Below are positions 8,183 through 16,862 of a stretch of 64,000 nucleotides of DNA, one piece after another; the first letter of the stretch is position 1, and every line of letters begins with the position of its first letter. The translations under genes were made by a program, and so were the position numbers. Source of the stretch: an uncultured Christensenellaceae bacterium (GTDB lineage: Bacteria > Bacillota > Clostridia > Christensenellales > Borkfalkiaceae); NCBI GenBank assembly GCA_910586825.1, contig CAJUJF010000006.1, forward strand, positions 39,033 to 103,032, read 5' to 3'. The notes below the pieces were generated by a model that ran no database searches, had not been told where the DNA came from, and saw nothing but the letters and a program-made list of their open reading frames with translations.

Positions 8183-9649
8183 ATGGAAAAATTCAGAGTG
8201 TACGAGGATATTGCAACGCGTACGGGCGGAGAGATCTTTCTCGGCGTCGTAGGACCCGTCCGTACGGGAAAATCTACTTTCATCAAGCGGTTTATGGAGG
8301 AGTTCGTGCTTCCCGGCGTTGCGGGGAACAGGAAAAAACGGTATACCGACGAACTTCCGCAATCGGCCGCGGGCAAGACGGTCATGACGACCGAACCGAA
8401 ATTCGTTCCCGAAGAGGCGGCGGAGATCAAAGTGAAAAACGCCGTTGCGCGGGTACGGCTTGTCGATTGCGTCGGCTTCCCCGTAGAGGGCGCGGCGGGC
8501 TTCGAAGAAGAGGGCGCTCCCCGTCTCGTCAAAACGCCTTGGGCGGACGCCGCGGTTCCGTTCGAACGGGCGGCGGAAGAGGGAACGCGGCGGGTGATTC
8601 GCGACCATTCGACGATCGGCATTTTAATGACGACGGACGGTTCGGTCACGGGAATCGCGAGAGACGCGTACGAGCAGGCGGAAGAAAGAGCCTATCGTGA
8701 ATTGCGCGAAGCGGGAAAACCGTTTGTGATCCTGCTCAACTGCGCGGAGCCGTCCGCGGCGGAGGAGTTGCGCGCCCGTCTGGAAGAAAAATACGAAACG
8801 CCCGTCCTTGCGGTGAACGCGGAACGGATCTCGCAGGACGGCATCGAATCGGTACTGGAACGGATTCTCTATGAATTTCCGGTGCTTTCGATCGACGTCG
8901 ATCTGCCCGACTGGATGCGCGTTCTCGAAGCGGACAGTCCGCTGATCACCGAGGCGCTCGGCGGGATCAGAACGGTCGCGCCTTCGATCTGCAAGATGAG
9001 CGACTGCGCGCTGCTCGATTCGCTCTATACGGAAAGCGCGCATCTGTTGCCGCCCGTATCGGTCGAGATCGACGCGGCGACGGGCAGGGCGAAGTGCCGC
9101 GTGGAGGCGAAAGAGGGCGCGTTTTACGAGGTGCTTTCCGAGCAGTGCGGTCAGGAGATCAGCGACGATTTTTCGCTGATGAGCTACGTCGCCGAACTTG
9201 CCGAAGCGAAAAAAGTATACGCGCGGGTAGGGCAGGCGTTTGCCGACGCGCAGGAATTCGGGTACGGCATCGTCCCTCCGGAAGAGGGCGAGATGAATCT
9301 TTCCGAACCCAAGGTCGTAAAGCGCAGCGGAAGAGTGGGCGTCAATCTGCATGCCGACGCGCCGAGCTATCACATCATCCGCGTCGACGTGAGCGGAGAA
9401 GTCCGTCCCGCCGTCGGGAACCGCGAACAGAGCGAGGCGTTCGTCAAACAGATCGCCGACAATTTGGAGACGCAGCCCGATCAGGCGTGGAATACGAATA
9501 TGTTCGGCAGGACTTTGCGCGAGATGCTCGGCGAAGAGCTGTACGTCAAGAATCGCTCGATGGGGGATACGGTGCGCAAGAAAATGCGGCGCACGGTCAC
9601 GCGGATCGTGAACGAAGGCAAAGGCGGGGTCATCTGTATTCTGCTGTAA
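8183..9649 (+). CDS. spoIVA: Stage IV sporulation protein A, spore coat morphogenetic ATPase
   Basis: SpoIVA polymerises in an ATP-dependent way on the forespore surface to form the basement layer of the spore coat. The 488-residue length matches the family. The N-terminal GTPase-like ATPase domain has Walker A GPVRTGKS (24-31) and the LVDCVGFP segment (about 93-100). The middle and C-terminal regions match the family, which ends in a hydrophobic short tail (VICILL). It is transcribed alone: a sigma-E-type promoter precedes it and a strong terminator follows. Confidence 0.96.
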   Translation: MEKFRVYEDIATRTGGEIFLGVVGPVRTGKSTFIKRFMEEFVLPGVAGNRKKRYTDELPQSAAGKTVMTTEPKFVPEEAAEIKVKNAVARVRLVDCVGFPVEGAAGFEEEGAPRLVKTPWADAAVPFERAAEEGTRRVIRDHSTIGILMTTDGSVTGIARDAYEQAEERAYRELREAGKPFVILLNCAEPSAAEELRARLEEKYETPVLAVNAERISQDGIESVLERILYEFPVLSIDVDLPDWMRVLEADSPLITEALGGIRTVAPSICKMSDCALLDSLYTESAHLLPPVSVEIDAATGRAKCRVEAKEGAFYEVLSEQCGQEISDDFSLMSYVAELAEAKKVYARVGQAFADAQEFGYGIVPPEEGEMNLSEPKVVKRSGRVGVNLHADAPSYHIIRVDVSGEVRPAVGNREQSEAFVKQIADNLETQPDQAWNTNMFGRTLREMLGEELYVKNRSMGDTVRKKMRRTVTRIVNEGKGGVICILL

Positions 9650-9668
9650 TCGAAACGAACGAGCCATG

Positions 9669-9718
9669 CGGCGGCTTTTTCGGTCTGAAAGGACCGGAAA
9701 AGCCGCCGTTGCGTTTTT
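9669..9718 (+). terminator. Strong intrinsic terminator after spoIVA
   Basis: A 17-bp stem (9669-9685 with 9692-9708, one G-U pair) with a 6-nt loop is followed by a T run at 9713-9718. Confidence 0.9.
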
Positions 9719-9739
9719 GTGAAAAAATTCGTTTCACAG

Positions 9740-9769
9740 TTGACAAAACGATTGTATCGGAGTTATAAT
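9740..9769 (+). promoter_or_regulatory. Promoter for the gene at 9829
   Basis: TTGACA (9740-9745) and TATAAT (9764-9769) with an 18-bp spacer. A strong Shine-Dalgarno AAAGGAGG precedes the ATG at 9829. Confidence 0.75.
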
Positions 9770-9828
9770 AATGATAAAATCATGGTTATAAGTTTTTCTG
9801 CCGTTCGGTTGCGGAAAAGGAGGTCGCT

Positions 9829-11106
9829 ATGTATTTTTTATCCGCATTTTTGGTCAGCGGCGGGGCAATCGTTCCCGAGATATGCAGTGTCGCGGCGGCG
9901 GTGTGCGCGGCGATATGCTGCGTGATTTCCCTCGTCTTGATTTTTCGGCGCAACAAAGCGAAGCAGGAGCCAGAGGGCGATAGTATCGGATCGGAACCCG
10001 AACCCGTTCCTGCGGAAGAAGCGGCGGGCCCTGTAACGGAAGCGGCGGAAGAACCCGTTTGCGAGACGGAGGAGCAGTCTGCGCAACAGCCTGTACCGGA
10101 GACGGAGGCGGAGCGGAAGACGGAAGATCGGCCTGTCGAAGCGGTGCAAAATACGGCGGAACGCCCGATCGCCGCGCCCGAAACGTCGGACGAGCCGATC
10201 CCCGAAGCGGCAAAAGTCGTGTTCGTTTCCGCGAACCGACTCGTATCCGTTCGTTACGACAAGAGCTTTACGGCAAAATTGATTCAGACGAGCCAAACGA
10301 ATAAGGAATATTACAGCGCGATCAAAAACGAACTGTTGCGTTACCGCCGCGTAAAGGCGCGGACAAGCTGGCGGCAGGAGAGCTTCCGCGTAGGGAGAGC
10401 GCTCGTCGCGAAATTGGAAATGCGCGGAAAAACGTTATGCCTGTATCTTGCGCTCGATCCCGCGCGATATGCCGAAAGCAAATATCTGGTGGAAGACGCT
10501 TCCGATACGAAGAAAAACGCCGCGGTGCCCTGCATGTACCGGATCAAGAACGATCGCCGCGCCCGTTACGCCCCCGATCTCATCGCCGATCTTTTCCGCG
10601 ATACGGAATCGACTTATCGGGAATCGGAACCGATCGACTACGCCGCGCAGTTTCCCTACGACGATACGATGCACCTCGTCGAACGGGAACTCGTAAAAAT
10701 CGTAGAAGCCCGTACGGGTACGGTTTCTGACGAGGACGACGAAGAGTATTACGAAGAGTCGGAAGTGCGCGATAACGGTGTAAGCGTAGACGAAGCGGAA
10801 CGCGAGATGCGGGACGAGGAGGCGGAAAAACTCGTGCGCGAGAGCGGCAACGTCAGCATGCACGGAAGGCAGACGATCGTCAACGTCGACACGCTCGGAG
10901 AATATTTTTCGGAAGGGGAGACGGTTACGCTCGAAGACATGAAAGAACGGATCCCGTTTTTAAACAAAAGCGCGACGTATGTAAAGGTGCTTGCGCGCGG
11001 TCGGCTCGGAAAATCGCTTGTCGTGGAAGCGGACGACTATTCGCTTGCCGCGGTGAAGATGATCGTCCTTGCGGGCGGTACGGTGTATCGGAAACGTACG
11101 GACTGA
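9829..11106 (+). CDS. Membrane-anchored protein with a ribosomal uL15-like C-terminal domain
   Basis: The 425-residue protein has a hydrophobic N-terminus (about 10-42, one or two membrane segments), then a long acidic proline- and glutamate-rich linker (45-125). A compact domain follows from about 130 to 260 with the conserved segments VRYDKSFTAKL, ARTSWRQESF and LYLALDPARY. The last 75 residues (351-425) follow the C-terminal half of ribosomal protein uL15: a VNVDTL strand, a VKVLARGRLGKSLVVEA strand pair, and a terminal AGGTV element. The domain is not a working ribosomal protein in this setting. The role is unknown, and the gene stands alone between two terminators. Confidence 0.7.
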   Translation: MYFLSAFLVSGGAIVPEICSVAAAVCAAICCVISLVLIFRRNKAKQEPEGDSIGSEPEPVPAEEAAGPVTEAAEEPVCETEEQSAQQPVPETEAERKTEDRPVEAVQNTAERPIAAPETSDEPIPEAAKVVFVSANRLVSVRYDKSFTAKLIQTSQTNKEYYSAIKNELLRYRRVKARTSWRQESFRVGRALVAKLEMRGKTLCLYLALDPARYAESKYLVEDASDTKKNAAVPCMYRIKNDRRARYAPDLIADLFRDTESTYRESEPIDYAAQFPYDDTMHLVERELVKIVEARTGTVSDEDDEEYYEESEVRDNGVSVDEAEREMRDEEAEKLVRESGNVSMHGRQTIVNVDTLGEYFSEGETVTLEDMKERIPFLNKSATYVKVLARGRLGKSLVVEADDYSLAAVKMIVLAGGTVYRKRTD

Positions 11107-11145
11107 ACGGCGGCGCTCTTATTTTCAATCATTTTTTACGGTCGT

Positions 11146-11181
11146 AACGTTCCCGAACGCGAATCCGCGTTCGGGAACGTT
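11146..11181 (+). terminator. Perfect 16-bp hairpin after the uL15-like gene
   Basis: Positions 11146-11161 pair exactly with 11166-11181 around a 4-nt loop. The T tract after it is poor (TTTATT), so it may terminate transcription weakly or protect the 3' end. Confidence 0.6.
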
Positions 11182-11261
11182 TATTCTGCGGCGAACGCGG
11201 AGATTTCCGCAGCGGTAACGCAAATTCCGAAAAATTTTTCCTCCGAATATATAAAATTCTG

Positions 11262-11290
11262 TTGAAATTTCCTTTCGTATCGCTTATAAT
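11262..11290 (+). promoter_or_regulatory. Promoter of the araB-araD-araA cluster
   Basis: TTGAAA (11262-11267) and TATAAT (11285-11290) are 17 bp apart. I could not recognise an AraR palindrome or catabolite-response element near it. Confidence 0.8.
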
Positions 11291-11323
11291 ATTCACGACA
11301 AACGCTTCAAGGGGGGATTTACA

Positions 11324-12919
11324 TTGGAAGCTATCAAAAAGGAGATCGAGACGGGCGCGTGCGCGCTCGGCATCGAATTCGGCTCTACGCGGATCAAAGC
11401 GGTGCTTGTGGATTCGAAGAACGGCCCGATCGCTTCGGGCAGTCACGAATGGGAAAACCGCTTCGAAAACGGTCTTTGGACGTATACGGCCGAGGACGTC
11501 GTCCGCGGTTTGCAGGACTGCTATGCGAAGCTGAAAGCGGACGTAAAAGAAAAGTACGGGATTGTGATCGGGCGGGTCGGCGCGATCGGTATTTCCGCCA
11601 TGATGCACGGTTACATGGCGTTTAACGGCAAGGACGAACTCCTCGTGCCGTTTCGTACTTGGCGCAATAATTGCGCGCAGGACGCGGCGGAAAAACTGAC
11701 CGCGCTTTTTTCGTACAATATTCCCGCGCGGTGGTCCGTCGCGCATTTGTATCAGGCGATTCTCAACGGCGAAAAGCACTTGAAAAAACTCGCTTATCTG
11801 ACGACGCTCGACGGCTACGTACATAGGCTGCTGACGGGAAAAAAGGTGCTTGGCGTCGGCGGCGCGTCCGGCATGTTTCCCGTCGATCCTGCAACGAAGG
11901 GGTACGATAAAAAACTGCTGGGGATCTTTAACGGCTTATTGAAAGAACACGGAATGCCGTTTACGGCGGAAAGCGTCTTTCCCGAAATTCTCGTCGCGGG
12001 CGATAACGCGGGTTCGCTTACGCCTGCGGGCGCAAAACTTCTCGACCCCGCAGGGGATCTCGAAAGCGGCGTTCCGTTTTGTCCGCCCGAAGGCGACGCG
12101 GGTACGGGCATGGTCGCCACCAATAGCGTAAAGCGCCGTACGGGGAACGTGTCCGCGGGCACGAGCGTGTTCGCTATGATCGTGCTGGAAAAAGAGCTTT
12201 CGAAGGCGTATCCGGAAATCGATCTCGTCACCACGCCCGCGGGCGATCTCGTGGGCATGGTGCATTGCAATAACTGTACTTCCGATCTGAACGGGTGGGT
12301 CAATCTGTTCGGAGAATTTGCGGAACTCGTCGGCGTTCAGATCCCGAAGTGGAAGCTGTACGACGAACTGTATTTTGCCGCCGAGAGGGGGGACAAGGAC
12401 TGCGGCGGGCTGCTCGCCTACAATTACGTATCGAACGAAAACATCACGCAGGTCTCTGCGGGAAGACCGCTCTTCGCGCGCACTTCAGAGGGGAAGTTCA
12501 ACCTTGCGAACACCATGCGCGCGCATCTCTATTCCGCATTCGGCGCCCTGAAAGTCGGGTGCGACATCATGCTCAAACAGGAAGGCGTCGGGCTGGACAG
12601 CATCACGGGGCACGGCGGCATTTTCAAAACCGAACGCGTCGGTCAGAGCTTTCTCGCCGCGGCGCTCGGCGTGCCCGTCACCGTGATGAAGACGGCGGGC
12701 GAGGGCGGTGCTTGGGGCATGGCGATCCTGGCCAACTACATGATCCGCAAGGACAAAGACGAAAGCCTCGAAGCCTATTTGCAAGACAAGGTATTCCGCG
12801 GACAGGAGGGCGTGACGCTTGCGCCCGATCCTGCGGACGTGAAAGGGTTCGAAGAATTTGCGGCGCGCTACGTAAAGGCATTGCCAGTCGTGCGCGAAGC
12901 GGTAAAGTGCATGGAATAG
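11324..12919 (+). CDS. araB: FGGY-family carbohydrate kinase, probably L-ribulokinase
   Basis: The 531-residue protein is a sugar kinase of the FGGY/actin-fold family. The phosphate-1 region is LGIEFGSTRIKAV (about 15-27), an adenosine-type motif GTGMVATNSV lies near 262-271, and a glycine-rich GEGGAWGM motif lies near 460. The substrate is assigned from context: it directly precedes araD and araA, which would complete L-arabinose conversion to D-xylulose 5-phosphate. Xylulokinase is the alternative from the fold alone. It starts with TTG at 11324 behind a GGGGGG Shine-Dalgarno. No sugar transporter or regulator lies beside it. Confidence 0.8.
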   Translation: MEAIKKEIETGACALGIEFGSTRIKAVLVDSKNGPIASGSHEWENRFENGLWTYTAEDVVRGLQDCYAKLKADVKEKYGIVIGRVGAIGISAMMHGYMAFNGKDELLVPFRTWRNNCAQDAAEKLTALFSYNIPARWSVAHLYQAILNGEKHLKKLAYLTTLDGYVHRLLTGKKVLGVGGASGMFPVDPATKGYDKKLLGIFNGLLKEHGMPFTAESVFPEILVAGDNAGSLTPAGAKLLDPAGDLESGVPFCPPEGDAGTGMVATNSVKRRTGNVSAGTSVFAMIVLEKELSKAYPEIDLVTTPAGDLVGMVHCNNCTSDLNGWVNLFGEFAELVGVQIPKWKLYDELYFAAERGDKDCGGLLAYNYVSNENITQVSAGRPLFARTSEGKFNLANTMRAHLYSAFGALKVGCDIMLKQEGVGLDSITGHGGIFKTERVGQSFLAAALGVPVTVMKTAGEGGAWGMAILANYMIRKDKDESLEAYLQDKVFRGQEGVTLAPDPADVKGFEEFAARYVKALPVVREAVKCME

Positions 12920-12930
12920 CGGGGGGAAAT

Positions 12931-13629
12931 ATGCTTGAATCGTTAAAAGAAAAGGTATGGAAGGCGAATCTCGATCTTGTAAAGAACAAGCTGGTTTTGT
13001 TCACGTGGGGCAACGTTTCCGAGATCGACCGCGCGAGCGGGCTTGTCGTGATCAAGCCGTCCGGCGTGGAGTACGACGGCATGAAGCCGGCCGACATGGT
13101 CGTCGTCGATTTGAACGGAAAGGTGGTGGAAGGGGATCTGCGTCCCTCTTCGGACACGCCCACGCACTTGGAATTTTATAAGGCGTTTCCCGAAATCGGT
13201 GGCGTCACGCACACCCATTCGACGTTCGCGACCGCTTGGGCGCAGGCGGGGCGCGCCATTCCGTTTTACGGGACGACGCACGCCGACTATTTCTACGGGG
13301 ATATCCCTTGCGCCCGCGCGTTGACGCAAGCGGAGATCGAGGGCGAATACGAGAAGAACACGGGGCTTGCGATCGTCGAAACGTTCCGTAAAGGCAATTT
13401 GAAACCGCTTGAAGTTCCGGGTGTGCTCATCAAGAGCCACGGCGTGTTCGCGTTCGGGAAAGACGCGGACAATTCCGTGTACAACGCGACGGTCATCGAA
13501 GAGGTCGCGAAAATGGCGGCGGTGACGGAGGCGGTCAACCCGCAGGTCAAACGCGCCGATCTGTTCATGATGGAAAAGCACTATCAGCGCAAACACGGTA
13601 AGAACGCCTATTACGGGCAGAAAAAGTAA
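12931..13629 (+). CDS. araD: L-ribulose-5-phosphate 4-epimerase
   Basis: It converts L-ribulose 5-phosphate to D-xylulose 5-phosphate. The 232-residue protein is a class II aldolase/epimerase with the GNVSEID segment (about 27-33), the SSDTPTH segment (about 73-79) and the zinc-binding histidines in THTHS (about 94-98) plus a later histidine in IKSHGVF. An ATG with GGGGGG upstream fixes the start 11 nt after the kinase. It is the second gene of the arabinose unit. Confidence 0.95.
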   Translation: MLESLKEKVWKANLDLVKNKLVLFTWGNVSEIDRASGLVVIKPSGVEYDGMKPADMVVVDLNGKVVEGDLRPSSDTPTHLEFYKAFPEIGGVTHTHSTFATAWAQAGRAIPFYGTTHADYFYGDIPCARALTQAEIEGEYEKNTGLAIVETFRKGNLKPLEVPGVLIKSHGVFAFGKDADNSVYNATVIEEVAKMAAVTEAVNPQVKRADLFMMEKHYQRKHGKNAYYGQKK

Positions 13630-13653
13630 AAATAAATCCGGGGGATTTTAAAA

Positions 13654-15114
13654 ATGAAAGAGAAGGTTGTTTATTGGCTCACGGGGTCCCAGACCCTTTA
13701 CGGCGACGACGTGTTGGCGCACGTCGCACAGCATTCGCAGGAAATGGCGGACTACGTAAACGGACACGTGCCGGTTACCGTAAAATATCTCACCACCTGC
13801 AAGAGTTCGGACGAAGTGATCGCGGCGGTCAAAAAGGTGAACGCGGACGACGACTGTATCGGGATTATCACTTGGTGCCATACGTTTTCTCCCGCCAAGA
13901 TGTGGATCAAGGGGCTGAAAATGCTCCAAAAACCCATGTGTCATTTCGCCACGCAGTATAACGAGAAATTGCCGTACGACACGATCGACATGGATTTCAT
14001 GAACGAGAATCAGGCGGCGCACGGCGATCGGGAATTCGGCTATATCGTATCCCGTCTGCGGATGGACAACAAGGTGATCGTCGGATATTATAAAGATAAA
14101 ACCGCGCTCGAAGAGCTTGCGTCCTGGTGCCGCGTCGCGGCGGGATACGCGTTTTCCAGAACGGTGAAAGTGTGCCGTTTCTCGGATAACATGCGGGACG
14201 TCGCGGTTACCGAGGGGGATAAGATCGACGCGCACGTCAACCTTGGCTGGCAGGTGGATTATTATCCGATCGGGGATCTTGTCGGGTATATCGAAAAGGT
14301 GACGGAAAAAGAAGTCGACGCGCTGATGGCGGAGTACGGCGAAAAGTACACGATGGCGACCAAGCGCATAGAGGTGGTCCGCGAACAGGCGAAGTATGAG
14401 ATCGCGATGGACAAGTTCTGCCGCGATAAGGGCGGATATATCGGCATCGTCGATCATTTCGGTTCTCTTCACGGGCTGAACCAGCTTCCCGGAATCGCCA
14501 TTCAGGACTTGCAGAGCAAGGGCTACGGATTCGGCGCGGAGGGGGATTGGAAGATCGCCGCGCTCGGCGCCGTCATGCAGTACATGGCGGATCAGAAAGG
14601 CACGGGACTGATGGAGGACTACACTTACGATTTGAAAGACGGGCTTTGCCTCGGCGCGCACATGCTCGAAGTTTCGCCGCAGTTTGCGGCGACCAAGCCC
14701 GAAATTCAGGTGCATCCGCTCGGCATCGGCGGAAAATCCGATCCCGCTCGTCTCGTGTTCGAGGGCATCGAAGCGCCGGAAGCGGTCGCCGTTTCCATGA
14801 TCGACATGGGCGACAGAATGCGGTTGATCGTGCAGAAGATCGAGCTTGTAAAATATCCGCATAAAATGCCGAACTTGCCCGTCGGCGGTCTGATGTGGAA
14901 GTACCGCCCCAACTTCAAAGACGGCGTTGCGGCTTGGATCTACGCGGGCGGCGCGCACCATACCGTCGTCTCTTCCGTCGTGACGTTGCAGGAGATGGTC
15001 GATCTCGGCAACATGTGGGGAGTGGAAGTCGTCGTGATCGACGAAAAGACGGAAATCAACGAGTTCAAAAAACAACTGCTCTGGGCGGATCGGATCTGGA
15101 AAACGAAAAACTGA
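13654..15114 (+). CDS. araA: L-arabinose isomerase
   Basis: It converts L-arabinose to L-ribulose with a divalent metal, the first step of the pathway. The 486-residue length is near the usual 500. It begins with the family pattern W-L-T-G-S-Q-x-L-Y-G, keeps the EVSPQFAATKP and HPLGIGGKSDPARLVF segments, and ends with the GGAHHT metal-site region (about 435). It starts 24 nt after araD with a GGGGG Shine-Dalgarno. A terminator follows. Confidence 0.97.
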   Translation: MKEKVVYWLTGSQTLYGDDVLAHVAQHSQEMADYVNGHVPVTVKYLTTCKSSDEVIAAVKKVNADDDCIGIITWCHTFSPAKMWIKGLKMLQKPMCHFATQYNEKLPYDTIDMDFMNENQAAHGDREFGYIVSRLRMDNKVIVGYYKDKTALEELASWCRVAAGYAFSRTVKVCRFSDNMRDVAVTEGDKIDAHVNLGWQVDYYPIGDLVGYIEKVTEKEVDALMAEYGEKYTMATKRIEVVREQAKYEIAMDKFCRDKGGYIGIVDHFGSLHGLNQLPGIAIQDLQSKGYGFGAEGDWKIAALGAVMQYMADQKGTGLMEDYTYDLKDGLCLGAHMLEVSPQFAATKPEIQVHPLGIGGKSDPARLVFEGIEAPEAVAVSMIDMGDRMRLIVQKIELVKYPHKMPNLPVGGLMWKYRPNFKDGVAAWIYAGGAHHTVVSSVVTLQEMVDLGNMWGVEVVVIDEKTEINEFKKQLLWADRIWKTKN

Positions 15115-15121
15115 AAGGAAG

Positions 15122-15152
15122 ACGGGGCGGCGCGGAAGCGCCGCCCGTTTCG
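15122..15152 (+). terminator. Terminator after araA
   Basis: A GC-rich stem (about 15122-15133 with 15138-15148, one bulged G) around a GGAA loop is followed by a short T run. Confidence 0.65.
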
Positions 15153-15221
15153 AAAGTCGGGAAAATCACGCCGTCAGCGGTTGCATTTCTCTTTGAAAAT
15201 CGAAAAAAAGCGCGGCGGCGT

Positions 15222-15250
15222 TTGACATTTTCTTTTGACAATGTTAAGAT
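15222..15250 (+). promoter_or_regulatory. Promoter of the UDP-sugar pyrophosphorylase gene
   Basis: TTGACA (15222-15227) and TAAGAT (15245-15250) are 17 bp apart, and GGAGG lies before the ATG at 15283. Confidence 0.8.
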
Positions 15251-15282
15251 AGAACGTAGGGCATGATACGGAGGAAAAGCCG

Positions 15283-16494
15283 ATGTCGGTATCGGAAACG
15301 TTAAAAAAGCACGGGCAGGAACATTTGCTGCGGTATTATGACGAACTCTCTTCGGAGGAGCAGCGGGAACTGTTGCGGCAGATCGGAGAGATCGATTGGG
15401 ATATTTTGAAATCGCTTACGGAAGACGGCGCGCCGCGCGGGGAAGTCAGCCCGATCGAGGGACTGACGCTCGCGCAGATCGCCGCGCGGAAAGGGCAATA
15501 CGAAGAGGTCGGAAAGCGCACTGTGAAAGCGGGGAAGGTCGCCGCCGTATTGCTTGCGGGCGGACAGGGCACCCGTCTCGGATCTTCCGCGCCCAAGGGC
15601 ATGTACGATATCGGCGTGACGAGACCACTCTATATTTTCGAACAGCTGATCGAAAATCTGAAATCCACCTGCGCCGCATGCGACGCGGAGGTTCCGCTTC
15701 TCATCATGACGAACGAAAAGAACGATGCGGAAACGCGCGCCTTTTTTCGGGAACACGCTTATTTCGGGTATCCCGAACGTCTTATCCGCTTTTTCGTGCA
15801 GGCAATGGCGCCGAGCGTTGGCTTCGACGGAAAGATCCTGATGGAGTCGAAAGGGCGGCTCGCGCTTTCTCCGAACGGGAACGGCGGTTGGTATTCTTCG
15901 CTGATCCGCGCGGGGTTGTTGGAAGACGGGTTTTTGAAATCGGTCGAGTGGTTCAACGTGTTTGCGGTGGATAACGTGTTACAGCGCATTGCCGATCCCG
16001 TCTTTGTCGGCGCGACGGTATCGAGCGGAAAAAATTGCGGCGCGAAAGCGGTCCGCAAAACCTGTCCCGAAGAGCGCGTCGGCGCAATGTGTTTGCAGGA
16101 CGGGCTTCCGAGCGTAATCGAATATTACGAACTGTCGCCCGAAATGGCGGCGTTGCGCGGCGCGGACGGCGAACTTGCTTACGGGTTCGGCGTGACGCTC
16201 AATTACCTCTTCCGCGCGGATAAATTGCGGGAGATCGCGGCGGAAAAGATCCCCGTCCACGTCGTAAAAAAGAAGATCGGGTGTCTGAACGAAGCGGGCG
16301 TGTTTGTACAGCCGGAGACGGAAAACGGCTATAAGTTCGAAGAGCTTATTCTCGACACCGTGCGCCTGATGGGAAGCTGTCTTCCGTACGAAGTTGTGCG
16401 GGAAAAGGAATTCGCGCCGATCAAGAACCGTTACGGCGTGGACAGTGTAGACACCGCGCGGAAACTGCTCGAAGAAAACGGAGTGAAACTGTAA
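15283..16494 (+). CDS. UDPGP-family uridylyltransferase (UDP-GlcNAc/UDP-glucose pyrophosphorylase type)
   Basis: The 403-residue enzyme belongs to the eukaryote-like UDPGP family, which joins UTP to a sugar 1-phosphate. The nucleotide-binding signature LLAGGQGTRLGSSAPKG lies at 90-106, and the family segments LLIMTNE (about 143-149) and NGNGGWYSSL (about 198-207) follow. The exact sugar, GlcNAc or hexose, cannot be settled by eye; the fold with an N-terminal helical extension is most like UAP1. It shares its stop with the start of the next gene (TAATG). Confidence 0.8.
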   Translation: MSVSETLKKHGQEHLLRYYDELSSEEQRELLRQIGEIDWDILKSLTEDGAPRGEVSPIEGLTLAQIAARKGQYEEVGKRTVKAGKVAAVLLAGGQGTRLGSSAPKGMYDIGVTRPLYIFEQLIENLKSTCAACDAEVPLLIMTNEKNDAETRAFFREHAYFGYPERLIRFFVQAMAPSVGFDGKILMESKGRLALSPNGNGGWYSSLIRAGLLEDGFLKSVEWFNVFAVDNVLQRIADPVFVGATVSSGKNCGAKAVRKTCPEERVGAMCLQDGLPSVIEYYELSPEMAALRGADGELAYGFGVTLNYLFRADKLREIAAEKIPVHVVKKKIGCLNEAGVFVQPETENGYKFEELILDTVRLMGSCLPYEVVREKEFAPIKNRYGVDSVDTARKLLEENGVKL

Positions 16495-16841
16495 TGGACG
16501 GGGAAGCGGGAAAAGAAGTCGTATCCTTTTGCGAACAGCTGGTACGGTTGAACGGAACGATGAAAGAGCTGTTTGCGAGCGGGAACGTTGCGCTCTTTTC
16601 GGAAATGAACCGCGCGATCAAAGAGATGTACGCGTTGCAGCACGGCAGCGGTGAAAAAGCGTTTGCCGCCGTCGAGGCGGAGTGCAGGATCGTCTACGAA
16701 AATTTCGATATGCTGATCGCCGTTCTGCGCACGACGGAAAACGGCGTGATCGATAAGGGCGCACAGAAGGCGCTGAATCATTTTTTGCACAATATCGACG
16801 AAGCGGTCGTGAATATCGCGGCGGCGTTCGGGATCATATAA
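16494..16841 (+). CDS. Small helical protein of unknown function
   Basis: A 115-residue acidic protein, apparently all alpha-helix, with no signal peptide, membrane segment or motif I recognise. It overlaps the preceding pyrophosphorylase gene by one base (TAATG), which argues for coupled translation and possibly joint function. It could be a four-helix accessory protein. Confidence 0.55.
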   Translation: MDGEAGKEVVSFCEQLVRLNGTMKELFASGNVALFSEMNRAIKEMYALQHGSGEKAFAAVEAECRIVYENFDMLIAVLRTTENGVIDKGAQKALNHFLHNIDEAVVNIAAAFGII

Positions 16842-16862
16842 TTTACGGGTACGGGTCGAATC

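Noticed and set aside
13648..15075. A 475-codon open frame on the minus strand
   Set aside because: It mirrors araA, which matches its family from end to end.
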